DNA of 64,000 nt from Hymenobacter terricola (GCF_017921975.2 NZ_JAGEMO020000013.1:1-64000), one strand, 5' to 3'; positions 26,309 to 35,637 are shown, counted from the first letter of the stretch. Program-made: numbers and translations. Notes: generated by a model from the sequence alone, not told the origin.

Positions 26309-27298
26309 CTACATATAGAGGCCGTGGAAGCCGAAACCGTTGCGTCCGTTGTATTCCAGGGCCGGGGCGGGCAGGTGGAAAATGCTGAGCGTGTAGAACA
26401 CGCGCTTCAGCAGCACGCTGTGGGTGGGAATGCGGCGCAGGTCCACGTCCAGCGACAGGTAGAACTGGCGGTAGGGGTGCAGGCCGGCCGCCGCGTTGGT
26501 GCCATCGTCGTTGTACACCATGTCCTCGCCGCCGTAGCCGAATGCTGGTTGCAGCCAGCGCGGCCAGCGGTTGCCGGGCTTGAGGAAGGCGCCCACGTCG
26601 GTACACAGCCAGTAGGTCTGGCCGTTGTAATCCTTCAGCCAGCGCTCGGGCACGTTGCTGCCCAGTACGTTGGGCCGCTGCCGGGCGTAGCCGGTGAGGT
26701 GAAACGACCATTTGGGCATGATGCGCACGTCGTGCCAGGCCAGCTGCTGCGCCAGCAGCGCCGTGGAACCCAGGAAGTTGGCCGCCAAATCGGTGGCCGA
26801 AGCGCCGTAGGCCGGGTCGCGGCCATCGAGGATTTCGAGGGGGCTCTGGATGGCAAACCCCACGAAGGAGCCGTACCAAATGGCTTTTTTCTCGCTCAGG
26901 CCGGCCCAGCGCAGCATGTCCACCGCGCCCCGGCTTTCCTGAAACGAGCCCCAGAAATGCCCGCACTTATCCAGCTGCTGCCACTCAGGCAAGTCGTTGA
27001 ACCAGTGCAGCGGCACGCGCTCGCCGGTGTACCAGGCCGTGGTGAGGCCGGTGTAAATCACGCCATAGCTCAGGGCCGAGCCGCCAATCAGCAGGCGCAG
27101 GCGGCGCTTGCGCCGCGCCACCGAATCGACGAGGGCCGGGGCGGCCGCCAGCGGGCCGGTTCGCGCGGCTGCGCTGTCCGTTCGGGGGGACAGCACCTGG
27201 GCCTGGCCGCTTTGGGGAAGCGCCAACAAGTAAGCCATCACCCACCCGGCCACGTACCATTGCCGCAGCGGAACCAACAAGCGAAAAAAAAGCGTCAT
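26309..27298 (-). CDS. DUF2279 family exported/membrane protein
   Basis: 329 residues from ATG 27296-27298, which gives a signal peptide ending SGQAQ; upstream codons are in promoter-like DNA. The mature part is hydrophobic to amphipathic, with short helices (GSALSYGVIYTGLTTAWY, FWGSFQESRGAVDMLRWAG) and many Trp and Tyr, and ends in beta strands (GYGGEDMVYNDDGTNAAAGL, FYLSLDVDLRRIP). It matches the Bacteroidota DUF2279 group, envelope-associated with unknown role. A -7-like TATCTTCG lies at 27317-27324 on the minus strand. Confidence 0.78.
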   Translation of the reverse strand: MTLFFRLLVPLRQWYVAGWVMAYLLALPQSGQAQVLSPRTDSAAARTGPLAAAPALVDSVARRKRRLRLLIGGSALSYGVIYTGLTTAWYTGERVPLHWFNDLPEWQQLDKCGHFWGSFQESRGAVDMLRWAGLSEKKAIWYGSFVGFAIQSPLEILDGRDPAYGASATDLAANFLGSTALLAQQLAWHDVRIMPKWSFHLTGYARQRPNVLGSNVPERWLKDYNGQTYWLCTDVGAFLKPGNRWPRWLQPAFGYGGEDMVYNDDGTNAAAGLHPYRQFYLSLDVDLRRIPTHSVLLKRVFYTLSIFHLPAPALEYNGRNGFGFHGLYM

Positions 27299-27404
27299 AC
27301 GGGCGGAAATTGATGGCGAAGATACGCCCTTAAAAGCCCTCAGAATGCTTAAATTCTGTATCTTGCAATTTGGTTTGCCTGCAAAAACAATAAAAGCAAG
27401 CCGC

Positions 27405-27418
27405 TGCAAACGTTTCCA
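27405..27418. promoter_or_regulatory. LacI-type operator upstream of the amylase
   Basis: TGCAAACGTTTCCA is a near-palindrome with the central CpG of LacI/GalR operators. It lies 72 bases before the amylase start and shares the 11-mer TGCAAACGTTT with the site upstream of susC (38907). Confidence 0.6.
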
Positions 27419-27476
27419 CAACCTCCCCCATTCCCGCTTAGTATTTACTTCCTAACTCTTTAGCATCCAATTCCCA

Positions 27477-30341
27477 ATGCAAACATTTCGACGCTTAACT
27501 GTGCTGCTGCTCACGCTGGTCGCCTGGACCGCCCAAGCGCAGGTTGTCACCACCCAGCCCGTGTTCTTCACCGACACCACGCCGGTCACCATCACCTACG
27601 ACGCCACGCAGGGCAACGGCGCGCTGGCCAACTTCACCGGCCCCGTCTACATCTGGACCGGCACCGTGACCAACCTGAGCACCAGCACCACCAACTGGCG
27701 CAACGTGCACAGCCCCAGCTTTGGCGTGGCCGATGCCACGGCGCTCATGACCCGCGACGCCGCCAACCCCAACCTGTACCACATCACCTTCACGCCCCGC
27801 ACTTACTACCCCATTCCGGCGGCCGAAACGCTGCTGCGGCTGGGCATGATTTTCAAGAATGCCGACGGCTCCATCGTGGGCCGGGCCACGGGCGGCGGCG
27901 ATATTTTCGTGGATGCCGCCCAGGCCGGTCTTACCGCCCGCATCACCAGCCCGGCCCCCGGCACGAACGGCAACCCGCTCTTCGTGAGCCTGAATACCCA
28001 GCTGACCGTGACCGGCACTGCCTCCGCCTCGGCCAGCCTGGCCCTGAGCCTCAACGGCACGCAGGTGGCCCAGCAGGCCAGCGCCACCACGCTCACTTCG
28101 GCCGTCACCATTGCCCAGGCGGGCCGCAACGTCATTCGCTTCACCGCCAGCAGCGGCACCACGCAGTCCGTCGATTCCCTGGTGGTGGTGGTGGCGCCGG
28201 CCGTGGTTACCGCCGCTCTGCCGGCCGGGGCCAAGGATGGCATTACTTATCTGAACGGCGGCACCTCGGTTATTTTGAACCTGACGGCGCCCAACAAGCA
28301 GTTCGTTTACGCCCTGGGCGAATTCAATAACTGGCAAACCGCCAACAATGCCTTCATGAACAAGACGCCCGACGGCAACCGCTGGTGGGTGCAAATCAAC
28401 GGCCTCACGCCGGGCCGCGAATACGCCTACCAGTACCTCGTGGATGGTGCGCTGCGCGTGGCCGACCCGTACTGCGAGAAAATCCTGGACCCGAACGACG
28501 ACCAGTACATCCCCGCCATCACCTACCCCGGCCTGAAGGCGTACCCCTCGGGCCAGACCACTGGCATCGTGTCCGTGCTGCAAACCAACCAGACGCCCTA
28601 CGTGTGGACCACCACCAACTTCCAGCGCCCCGCCCGCACCAACCTGGTGGTATACGAGCTGCTGATGCGCGATTTCGTGAACCGCCACGATTACCAGACC
28701 CTGCGCGATACGCTGGCCTACATTTCGCGCCTCGGCGTGAATGCCATTGAGCTGATGCCCATCAACGAGTTCGACGGCAACGACAACTGGGGGTACAGCC
28801 CCGATTTCTACTTCGCGCCCGATAAGTACTACGGCACCAAGCTCGCCTTCAAGCAATTCATCGACGAAGCCCACCGCCGGGGCATTGCCGTGATTCTCGA
28901 CATGGTGCTCAACCATTCCACCGGCCAAAGCCCCATGGTGCAGCTCTACGCCACCAACGGCGCGCCCGCGGCCAACAACCCGTGGTTCAACCAGACGGCC
29001 CCGCACCCCTACAGCGTTTACAACGACCTCAACCACGAAAGCGCCTTCACCAAGTACTTCTCGAAGCAGGTGATGTCGTTCTGGCTGCAGGAATACCACA
29101 TCGACGGCTACCGCTTCGACCTGGCCGGGGGCTTCACCCAGAACCCCAGCACCACCAGCACCTACGGCAATTACGACCAGTCGCGCATCAACATCTGGAT
29201 GGACTACTACCAGCACCTGATTAGCGTCGACCCCAACCTGTACCCCATCCTGGAGCACTTCCCCGACAACTCCGAGGGCACCGTGCTGGCCAACAACGGC
29301 TTCATGCTGTGGGGCAATGCCAACTACAACTACAACGAGGCCACGATGGGCTACGTCAGCACTTCGAACTTCAGCTACGGCTACTACGGCAGCACCGCCC
29401 AGGGCGGCCGCGGCTGGAACAGCCCGAACCTGGTGACCTACATGGAAAGCCACGACGAGGAGCGCCTGATGTACAAAAACCTCACCTTCGGCAACTCGGC
29501 GGGCACCTACAGCACCCGCGACCTCAACACCGCCCTGGCCCGCGAGGAGCTGGCCGCCGCGTTCTTCTTCACCGTGCCCGGCCCCAAAATGCTGTGGCAG
29601 TTCGGCGAGCTGGGCTACGACAAGTCCATCTTTATCTGCTCCAACGGCACCCTGCCCACGCCCTATGGCAACGACCAGTGCAAGCTGAGCGCCAAGCAGC
29701 CCGTCTGGAACTACTACCAGGACCCCAACCGCCGGCACCTCTACGACGTGTTCCGCAGCCTGATTGCGCTCAAGAAGCGCGAGCCCGTGTTCGCGGCCCC
29801 CACCACCTACACCCAGCAGCTGGCCGGGGCCGCCAAAACCATCCACCTCACCGGTCCCACGCTGAGCGTCACCGTCCTCGGCAACTTCGACGTGACCGCT
29901 ACCACCGTGGACCCCAACTTCCAACGTACCGGCAAGTGGTACAACTACCTGAGCGGCGACAGCATCACGGTGACCAACGTGAACGGGCTCATCACCCTGC
30001 AGCCCGGCGCTTATGCCGTCTACACCTCGCGCCGCATCGTGAAAGCCACCCTGCTCGGCACCAAAGCCCGCACCACCGACGCCCTGCGCCTCACGGCCGC
30101 GCCCAACCCCAGCAGCAGCACGGCCAGCATCCTGTACGAGCTGGCCACGCCGGCCGCCGTCACCGTCACCGTGCTCAATGTGCTGGGCGCCACCGTGCGC
30201 ACCGTCAGCAGCAGCGCCGTGCAAGCCGCGGGCGCGCACGACGTCACCCTGCCCGTGCAGGACCTGGCCGATGGTATCTACCTGGTGCGCCTCAGCACCG
30301 GCCAGCTCACCCAGACCACCCGGCTGGTGGTGCAGCATTAG
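27477..30341 (+). CDS. Secreted GH13 alpha-amylase with T9SS sorting domain
   Basis: 954 residues: signal peptide (1-22), starch-binding/E-set modules (about 25-140 and 265-365, with VYALGEFNNWQ of CBM48 type), GH13 barrel (about 380-800) and C-terminal domain of T9SS type (about 875-954, starting LTAAPNPSSSTASILYEL). GH13 motifs are intact: I DMVLNH (475-480), II GYRFDLAG with nucleophile Asp548, III LEHF with acid/base Glu593, IV SHD with Asp660. It should cleave alpha-1,4-glucans outside the cell, attached or released through type IX secretion. A LacI-type operator lies upstream; the susCDE genes are 3 kb downstream on the other strand. Confidence 0.94.
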   Translation: MQTFRRLTVLLLTLVAWTAQAQVVTTQPVFFTDTTPVTITYDATQGNGALANFTGPVYIWTGTVTNLSTSTTNWRNVHSPSFGVADATALMTRDAANPNLYHITFTPRTYYPIPAAETLLRLGMIFKNADGSIVGRATGGGDIFVDAAQAGLTARITSPAPGTNGNPLFVSLNTQLTVTGTASASASLALSLNGTQVAQQASATTLTSAVTIAQAGRNVIRFTASSGTTQSVDSLVVVVAPAVVTAALPAGAKDGITYLNGGTSVILNLTAPNKQFVYALGEFNNWQTANNAFMNKTPDGNRWWVQINGLTPGREYAYQYLVDGALRVADPYCEKILDPNDDQYIPAITYPGLKAYPSGQTTGIVSVLQTNQTPYVWTTTNFQRPARTNLVVYELLMRDFVNRHDYQTLRDTLAYISRLGVNAIELMPINEFDGNDNWGYSPDFYFAPDKYYGTKLAFKQFIDEAHRRGIAVILDMVLNHSTGQSPMVQLYATNGAPAANNPWFNQTAPHPYSVYNDLNHESAFTKYFSKQVMSFWLQEYHIDGYRFDLAGGFTQNPSTTSTYGNYDQSRINIWMDYYQHLISVDPNLYPILEHFPDNSEGTVLANNGFMLWGNANYNYNEATMGYVSTSNFSYGYYGSTAQGGRGWNSPNLVTYMESHDEERLMYKNLTFGNSAGTYSTRDLNTALAREELAAAFFFTVPGPKMLWQFGELGYDKSIFICSNGTLPTPYGNDQCKLSAKQPVWNYYQDPNRRHLYDVFRSLIALKKREPVFAAPTTYTQQLAGAAKTIHLTGPTLSVTVLGNFDVTATTVDPNFQRTGKWYNYLSGDSITVTNVNGLITLQPGAYAVYTSRRIVKATLLGTKARTTDALRLTAAPNPSSSTASILYELATPAAVTVTVLNVLGATVRTVSSSAVQAAGAHDVTLPVQDLADGIYLVRLSTGQLTQTTRLVVQH

Positions 30342-30374
30342 CCTGGCCGTCAGCCAGCCATTAATTGGTAATCA

Positions 30375-30406
30375 AAAAGGCCGGCTCTGCGAAGAGCCGG
30401 CCTTTT
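30375..30406. terminator. Bidirectional terminator between amylase and kinase genes
   Basis: Perfect arms AAAAGGCCGGCTCT (30375-30388) and AGAGCCGGCCTTTT (30393-30406) with a GCGA loop, placed between convergent genes. Confidence 0.85.
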
Positions 30407-30435
30407 GGTTTGGTCGAATTACGGACAAGCGTAAT

Positions 30436-31290
30436 TTATTTCACCGGCAATTCATCGTGGTAGGCCACCAGGTCATCAATGGGAGAGCGAATGATTTTAC
30501 CCACTTCCATGCCGTGGGTTTTGGCCACCTGCGTCAGCACATCGCGGAAATTGTAGCCCACCGAGCCAATGCAGTTGAAGGTATATTCCTGATAGCGCGG
30601 GTAGTGCAGCACCAGGTTCTGGAAGAACGTTTCGAACCCGTCGAGCACGATTTCGCGGCAGTAGCTCACGTTGTTGTGGTCGTAGGCAAACTTGGCGAAA
30701 TTGGCCAGGTAGCGGTTGGGCAGCGGCTGGTTGTAGAGCCGGTCCAGAATCTCGTTGCGCGAACCCAGCGAATACGTTTCGCGGAAAATATCCTGCAGGC
30801 CATCGGGCAGCAGGCCCCGCAAGTAATCGCGCAGCAGCCGCTTGCCAAAAAACGACCCCGACCCTTCATCGCCCAGGAAATAGCCCAGCGAATCCACGTT
30901 GTAGGTGATTTTTTTGCCGTCGTAAAGGCAGGAATTGGTGCCCGTACCCAGAATGGAGGCGAACCCGGGCTTGTGGCCCAGCAAGGCCCGGGCCGCCGCC
31001 AGCAAGTCTTCCGTCACATGGGCCTTGGCATTGGGAAAAAGCTGGCGCATGGCGGCCGCGATAATTTCGGCTTTTTGCGCCGATGATACCCCCGCGCCGT
31101 AGAAATACACATCCCGCACTTGGTCGCGTGGCAGCGTGTCGGGCAGGTGTTGATTTAAGGACGCCACAATACCCGCAGTATCGATAAAATCGGGGTTATA
31201 CCCTTCGGTGTTGAAATACACGCGGTTGTGGGCATCGTCGAGCTGGCACCAGCTGCACTTCGTTGAGCCGCCGTCGGCAATCAGAATCAT
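30436..31290 (-). CDS. BadF/BadG-type ATPase, N-acetylglucosamine kinase-like
   Basis: 284 residues from ATG 31288-31290 (MILIADGGSTKCSW), the phosphate-1 motif of the ASKHA/BadF fold (DGGSTK). Phosphate-2 and adenosine regions appear as FASILGTGTNSCLYDG and LGYFLGDEGSGSFFGKRLL, and a late FNCIGSVGYNFRDVL. The pattern is that of the Bacteroidota N-acetylglucosamine kinase-like group of BadF/BadG/BcrA/BcrD ATPases, probably phosphorylating an amino sugar or glucose in the cytoplasm. Its place inside the glucan locus, between the amylase and the T9SS cargo gene, supports a sugar kinase role. Confidence 0.85.
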   Translation of the reverse strand: MILIADGGSTKCSWCQLDDAHNRVYFNTEGYNPDFIDTAGIVASLNQHLPDTLPRDQVRDVYFYGAGVSSAQKAEIIAAAMRQLFPNAKAHVTEDLLAAARALLGHKPGFASILGTGTNSCLYDGKKITYNVDSLGYFLGDEGSGSFFGKRLLRDYLRGLLPDGLQDIFRETYSLGSRNEILDRLYNQPLPNRYLANFAKFAYDHNNVSYCREIVLDGFETFFQNLVLHYPRYQEYTFNCIGSVGYNFRDVLTQVAKTHGMEVGKIIRSPIDDLVAYHDELPVK

Positions 31291-31367
31291 AAGAAACAGA
31301 GTTAGGTTGGGAGGGATGGCGAAAGTACCAACCACTGGGTAAACCCCGTGCTATTATAGAAAATGAA

Positions 31368-31379
31368 CAAACGATTGCA
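31368..31379. promoter_or_regulatory. CAAACG palindrome upstream of the kinase/T9SS cargo pair (left)
   Basis: CAAACGATTGCA is one mismatch from the CAAACGTTTG core of the LacI-type sites at 27405 and 38907. It lies in the divergent control region between the kinase (start 31290) and the cargo gene (start 31546). Confidence 0.45.
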
Positions 31380-31410
31380 GTAATTATTTTCAACTAAATA
31401 CGTGATTTAT

Positions 31411-31418
31411 TATGTTTG
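31411..31418 (+). promoter_or_regulatory. Candidate -7 box TATGTTTG of the T9SS cargo gene
   Basis: A perfect TAnnTTTG match in AT-rich DNA, 128 bases before the ATG at 31546. It lies between the two CAAACG sites, so a bound regulator could control it. A weaker box TACTTTTA occurs at 31445. Confidence 0.4.
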
Positions 31419-31473
31419 AATGTACGCAATTACGCTGGAATAGCTACTTTTACTATATTCTCAGCAAATCCCG

Positions 31474-31485
31474 TAATCGTTTGCC
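31474..31485. promoter_or_regulatory. CAAACG palindrome upstream of the T9SS cargo gene (right)
   Basis: TAATCGTTTGCC carries, on the opposite strand, the same nonamer CAAACGATT as 31368-31376. The two sites therefore form an inverted pair about 100 bases apart around the candidate promoter. Confidence 0.45.
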
Positions 31486-31545
31486 GGTAACGTTGAGCTT
31501 TATGCGTTTTTCTCACCAATTTTTCATTTACCTAATTGAATTCCC

Positions 31546-32742
31546 ATGAAAAGAATGTTTACTCTTGCGGCCGCTAGCGTACTAGCCGCTGGCTCGCTCA
31601 ACGCCCAGGCCCAGGTCACGCTGGATGGCCAACTGACGGCCGCCGAGGTTACCGCCGGCAACTACACGCTGATTGGTAAGTTCACGAATCCCCGCGGCTT
31701 CGGTAATGCCGGCTTGCTCAGCCTCTACGCCGCCAGCACGCCCACCAAGATGTACATCTTCGTAGGCGGCACCGTTGAGGCCAATGGCAACGCTTTCCAG
31801 CTGTTCCTGGACCTGCCTGTTGTTGCGGGCGTTCCGGTTGGTACGGCCCTCCCCGCTGGCGCAGCCACTACCTCCTTCCAGAACTTCACTGCCAAGTTGG
31901 ACCTGGCCGCCGACCTGGCCCTGGCCCTGCGTTCCGAAGCCACCGGCTACATGGTCGAAGGTGCTGCCTATCCCACTGCCACTACCGGCAGCTCGGCGAA
32001 GCTGACCACCACGGCCGGCCAGTTGGATAACGCCGGCACGCCCCTAACGCTGCCAGCCACCACCACGGTTGGCAACTACGCCCGCTTGCTTGGGGCCCGG
32101 GTAGCCTATAAAGTAATGGCCCCCGGTGGGGTTTCTGCTAACCCCGGCAATACTGCTACCACAGCCGGTACTCCGCCAGTTACCACCTTTCCTGCTTCCT
32201 ACGGCGGCGTCGGTTCCTACGGCTGGGAAATTGAGCTTGACCGAACCGCTGCCGGCCTAACTGGCACGCCGTCGGTATCGCTGTTCGCACTGCAAAATGG
32301 CGGTGATGGCGGTTATCCTTCTTCCGACTTCATTCCGCAGACTTCCGTTCCCCTTACCACCAACGGCGGCAACTTGGCCAACGGTGCTTTCGACTTTTCT
32401 ACGCTGCCCGGCCGTCAGGCTGCTACGGTGGCCTTGGGTGCTACCGGTGGTGCCGTTCTCGGTACCAAAGCGGCTGATGCTGCGGCCATTGCCGTCGGCG
32501 TTTTCCCAAACCCCGCCAGTGGCGTGACCACGGTAGCCTACAACGTAGGCAGCCACGCCGACAACGTGAACATCGTGCTGACCGACTTGCTCGGCCGTCA
32601 GGTGCAAGTGCTGGAAAGCGGCCTGAAGGCTGCCGGCCTGCAAAGCAAGACCATAAGCACGGCCAACGTCGCTGCCGGTACTTACCTGGTGCGCGTGCAG
32701 GTAGGCGACAAAGTTGCCACCAGCAAAGTAGTGGTGCTGTAA
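31546..32742 (+). CDS. Secreted protein with T9SS C-terminal sorting domain
   Basis: 398 residues: signal peptide (MKRMFTLAAASVLAAGSLNAQAQ), a long Ala/Gly/Thr-rich beta domain (about 23-310) that includes IFVGGTVEANGNAFQLFLDLP and SYGGVGSYGWEIELDR, and a C-terminal sorting domain (about 325-398: VGVFPNPASGVTTVAYNVG, then GTYLVRVQVGDKVATSKVVVL). No catalytic motif is seen. It is an extracellular protein exported by the type IX system; co-location and shared operator-like sites suggest a part in glucan capture, but this is inference. Confidence 0.8.
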   Translation: MKRMFTLAAASVLAAGSLNAQAQVTLDGQLTAAEVTAGNYTLIGKFTNPRGFGNAGLLSLYAASTPTKMYIFVGGTVEANGNAFQLFLDLPVVAGVPVGTALPAGAATTSFQNFTAKLDLAADLALALRSEATGYMVEGAAYPTATTGSSAKLTTTAGQLDNAGTPLTLPATTTVGNYARLLGARVAYKVMAPGGVSANPGNTATTAGTPPVTTFPASYGGVGSYGWEIELDRTAAGLTGTPSVSLFALQNGGDGGYPSSDFIPQTSVPLTTNGGNLANGAFDFSTLPGRQAATVALGATGGAVLGTKAADAAAIAVGVFPNPASGVTTVAYNVGSHADNVNIVLTDLLGRQVQVLESGLKAAGLQSKTISTANVAAGTYLVRVQVGDKVATSKVVVL

Positions 32743-32760
32743 GCATCGCCGCTGTCAGAA

Positions 32761-32798
32761 AGAAAAAGCCCCGTCGTAGATGCGACGGGGCTTTTTCT
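32761..32798 (+). terminator. Perfect 16-bp terminator after the T9SS cargo gene
   Basis: AGAAAAAGCCCCGTCG (32761-32776) pairs perfectly with 32783-32798, which ends in CTTTTTCT; the stop codon is 18 bases upstream. Confidence 0.85.
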
Positions 32799-33050
32799 TT
32801 GCTTGGACGGTCTGACGAGAATGGCCGTATATCACTTCCATCTTAGCCCTATGGCTGTTGTAGAACCAAAAAAATTCCTTGAAAATACGTTCATATATGC
32901 GTGAATCGTTACAAATTAGCGGTGGCAAAGGCTGCTTAGGGTACTGAGAAACGGTTTTAGCCAGATGTGAGCAGGTTTTGAGTTTGGCCAGGTATTGCCA
33001 TAACAATACCGGCTGCCGGGCCCAGCCAGTATCAGCGACGTTTTAGACCA
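32799..33050. other. Intergenic DNA between two terminators, nothing recognised
   Basis: About 250 bases, AT-richer than its surroundings, between a plus-strand terminator and a minus-strand terminator of convergent genes. An 83-codon minus-strand frame (32755-33006) runs into the left terminator and has no recognisable motif. It is probably a gene remnant or neutral spacer. Confidence 0.5.
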
Positions 33051-33117
33051 CGAATCTGTTTCCATTAAAAAAGCCTCCCCAGTAGCTGGGGAGGCTTTTT
33101 TAATGGAAACAGATTCG
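33051..33117 (-). terminator. Exceptionally long perfect hairpin after susE
   Basis: Bases 33051-33082 and 33086-33117 are perfect inverse complements over 32 positions with a TAG loop. The centre (AAAAAAGCCTCCCCAG and its complement) is an ordinary terminator; the outer 16 bases of each arm (CGAATCTGTTTCCATT) are not needed for one. It ends one base before the stop codon of the SusE-like gene. Confidence 0.85.
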
Positions 33118-33118
33118 C

Positions 33119-33904
33119 TTAAGGAAGCTTGGTCAGTGTGAAGGTGGGCTTGGGCTTAGCGTTTGTATTAAGCACTACGCTATAGTTGCCAGCGGTTGGT
33201 ACGGTGAGGTTAGCACCATTGGCATCCAGGGCACCACCGGCACCACCGTCACCCAGGTTAAGGGTCCAGGCATTGTTGGCCCGGAACTTGAACTCGTTCG
33301 AGCCGGCCGCACCGTTCAGCGCAATGGTAGTTTTCCATACCCGGCTGCAGAAGTCGTAGGTCATAGGCGTTTCGGTATTCCAGCCGCCTGGAGTAGCCGA
33401 ACCAATAATGGCCCAAACATCAGCGGGTAGCGTTTGCGCTTGGTAAGGGGTGGCCGTGATGCCCGCAGTGTTTGACGAAGAAGCAGGATAAGCGTCTCCA
33501 ACGGTAGCCTTCACGCGCACATCAAGCGGCGTCGCCGATGGCGTACTGCTGATATTACAGTCAAAACTGTTGTAGACGCCATTCAGGTCGGCACCGGTAA
33601 TCGTCTTAGTGAGACTGGCCCCGACGTTGAAATCCTGCGTGGCGGCAAAATTGGTGCCCCGCTTGGCAAACTGCAGTGTGTAGCTAACAGCCGCTTTATA
33701 ACCAAAGTCGGAGGGCGTCCAGGTGTAGGTGACGGCATTGCTGGCAGCCGTCGCGCTGGTCAGGGTAGCCGTGGTGGCCGATGCCGTAAGCTGCGGTGAG
33801 CTTCCCGGTGTGAGCGTGACCCGGGTTTCATCTTTCTTACAAGCAGTAAGACTGATGGCCAGCAGACCCGCCAGTATCGTTGTTTTAGAGAACCAGTTAT
33901 ACAT
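33119..33904 (-). CDS. SusE-like outer-membrane starch-binding lipoprotein
   Basis: 261 residues with lipoprotein signal (ILAGLLAISLTAC, then KKDE). The N-terminal region (about 25-130) matches the SusE N-terminal Ig-like domain (VTYTWTPSDFGYKAAVSYTLQFAKRGTNFAATQ). The C-terminal part (about 165-261) is a carbohydrate-binding-like module (WAIIGSATPGGWNTETPM, EFKFRANNAWTLNLGD). It is the third gene of a susC-susD-susE operon and likely binds alpha-glucan on the surface, feeding the SusCD importer. Confidence 0.85.
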   Translation of the reverse strand: MYNWFSKTTILAGLLAISLTACKKDETRVTLTPGSSPQLTASATTATLTSATAASNAVTYTWTPSDFGYKAAVSYTLQFAKRGTNFAATQDFNVGASLTKTITGADLNGVYNSFDCNISSTPSATPLDVRVKATVGDAYPASSSNTAGITATPYQAQTLPADVWAIIGSATPGGWNTETPMTYDFCSRVWKTTIALNGAAGSNEFKFRANNAWTLNLGDGGAGGALDANGANLTVPTAGNYSVVLNTNAKPKPTFTLTKLP

Positions 33905-33975
33905 AAAACGAAGAAGTTAAGGTGGGAATGAATTTCATTGCCAGCCCGGTAACACCGGGCCGGCAATGAAAAGTT

Positions 33976-35625
33976 TTAATAACCAGGATTCTGTTTCATG
34001 TTCGGGTTGGCCGTGATGTCGGACAACGGAATCGGGAAAAGCCTGTATTTGGCATCCACGCTGCGGCCGTTAGCAACCCCGCCCTTCCAGGGCCAGAGGT
34101 AAGTGGCATCGGTGAATTTGCCATAGCGGATGAGGTCGGTGCGACGCATCCCTTCCCAGTGCAACTCACGGGCCCGCTCATCCAGGATGAAGTCCGTGGT
34201 CATCTGCGCATCGGTGATGTCGGCCGCCGCGCTGGGCGTATTAATGGGCAGGCCAAAGGCACGCCGACGAATCTGGTTCACGTAGCCCAAAGCAGTAGCA
34301 CGAGTAGCATTGCCACGCGTGGCTGCTTCGGCATAAACGAGCATCATGTCGGCCAAGCGCAGCATTGGAAAGTCAACGCTGGAGAAGTTCAGGGAAGCAC
34401 CTTGGGCCGTACCATCCGAGTTGACGTTACGAAACTTGGTCACGCCAAGGCCTTGCTTAAACTGGCTGAGGTCGCTGATTTCCAAGGTCTGGCCAACCTG
34501 CCAGAACCGGCCGCGCCGGTCCACGGTGGTATCGCCGCCTTGCAGGAAAAATTTGTCAAACAGCGCCCGAGTGCTGCGGATACCACCCCAACCGGTGGTT
34601 TCGCCCGCGTATCGCTGCCAGCCAGCGCTAGCACCGTCGATTGAACCGTTTACCAGGAAGGTAGTGCCACCGTAGGTTTGCGTACGCGTGACGTCAAACA
34701 GAATCGGCCAAATAACTTCGTTCGTGGCCGGACCTACGTTGTTGTCAGCCAGAAAGAGGCGGCCATAAGCCGACGATGCCGAACTAGCGGTGGTGGCAAG
34801 CGAATAACCGCTAGCAATCACGAATTGGGCCTGTTCAGCAGCCTTGGTGTACTGCGGGGTGCCCGTGTACACGCCGGCATTCAGGTACAGGCGGGCCAAG
34901 TAGCCGTGCGCAGCGGCCTGGTCAACCCGGCCGTACTCATTGGAACGGGCGGGAGCCAATTGCGTGGTCAAGTCCAATAGCTCGCTTTCGACGAAGGTAT
35001 AGAGCTGCTGGCGGGTATAGTACGGCGGCGGCGTAGTCCCTACCACGTCGTTCTCCGTTGGGAAGGGGCCGTTGCCGAACAAGTCAATGATATGGGAAAA
35101 AGAGACAGCACGCAGAAAGCGAGCCTCCGCCCGATAAAGTTTGGCTTGGGTTACTTCCGCGCTCCCCAGGCGGCTGTTGAGCTTTTCATCCGTCGATTCC
35201 CGGAGGAAATCATTACAGAGGCTGATTTCGTAGTAGCACCGGTTGTAAATGCCCCGAATCAGGGGGTTGTTGGCATCCCAGTTTTGGTTGTGCCAGTCCT
35301 GAATGCCGGTGTCGTTCCAGGCCACCACGGCTTCGTCGGTGGTCAGCTCTTGGGCGCTCCATAGCTGCCGAATGTAGTCACCGGTACCGCCGTCGATGCT
35401 GGTAAGGTCGGGGGTACCGCCGGCACCGCCCAGGCTGGTGAGCGCAAAGCTACCGTAAACCTTGCCCAATACCTTTTTATAGCTGGCCAGGTCCACATAC
35501 ACCCGGTCGGGCGTCAGCTCATACTTCGGTGCCTGGTCGAGGTCTTTGGTGCAGGAAGTGCTGAGGCCGGTCAGTGCCGTACCCAGGGAGAGGGCTGTTA
35601 ACCCACGGAATAATACGTTCTTCAT
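33976..35625 (-). CDS. susD: SusD/RagB family nutrient-binding lipoprotein
   Basis: 549 residues with lipobox in ALTGLSTSC, followed by KDLDQAPKYELTP. The family pattern is clear: SusD-like TPR helices, EARFLRAVSFSHIIDLFGNGPFPTEND in the middle, and the C-terminal block ITDAQMTTDFILDERARELHWEGMRRTDLIRYGKF, ending RLFPIPLSDITANPNMKQNPGY. SusD forms the lid on the SusC channel and binds oligosaccharide. It follows susC by 12 bases and is surely co-transcribed. Confidence 0.95.
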   Translation of the reverse strand: MKNVLFRGLTALSLGTALTGLSTSCTKDLDQAPKYELTPDRVYVDLASYKKVLGKVYGSFALTSLGGAGGTPDLTSIDGGTGDYIRQLWSAQELTTDEAVVAWNDTGIQDWHNQNWDANNPLIRGIYNRCYYEISLCNDFLRESTDEKLNSRLGSAEVTQAKLYRAEARFLRAVSFSHIIDLFGNGPFPTENDVVGTTPPPYYTRQQLYTFVESELLDLTTQLAPARSNEYGRVDQAAAHGYLARLYLNAGVYTGTPQYTKAAEQAQFVIASGYSLATTASSASSAYGRLFLADNNVGPATNEVIWPILFDVTRTQTYGGTTFLVNGSIDGASAGWQRYAGETTGWGGIRSTRALFDKFFLQGGDTTVDRRGRFWQVGQTLEISDLSQFKQGLGVTKFRNVNSDGTAQGASLNFSSVDFPMLRLADMMLVYAEAATRGNATRATALGYVNQIRRRAFGLPINTPSAAADITDAQMTTDFILDERARELHWEGMRRTDLIRYGKFTDATYLWPWKGGVANGRSVDAKYRLFPIPLSDITANPNMKQNPGY

Positions 35626-35637
35626 GAGTAGTGGGAA

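Noticed and set aside
27495..30338. 947-codon minus-strand frame opposite the amylase
   Set aside because: An antisense shadow of a GC-rich gene; the plus strand has all GH13 motifs.
32755..33006. 83-codon minus-strand frame after the T9SS cargo gene
   Set aside because: It ends inside a perfect terminator hairpin, has no promoter and no recognisable motif. A transposase-like look of its tail was not convincing.
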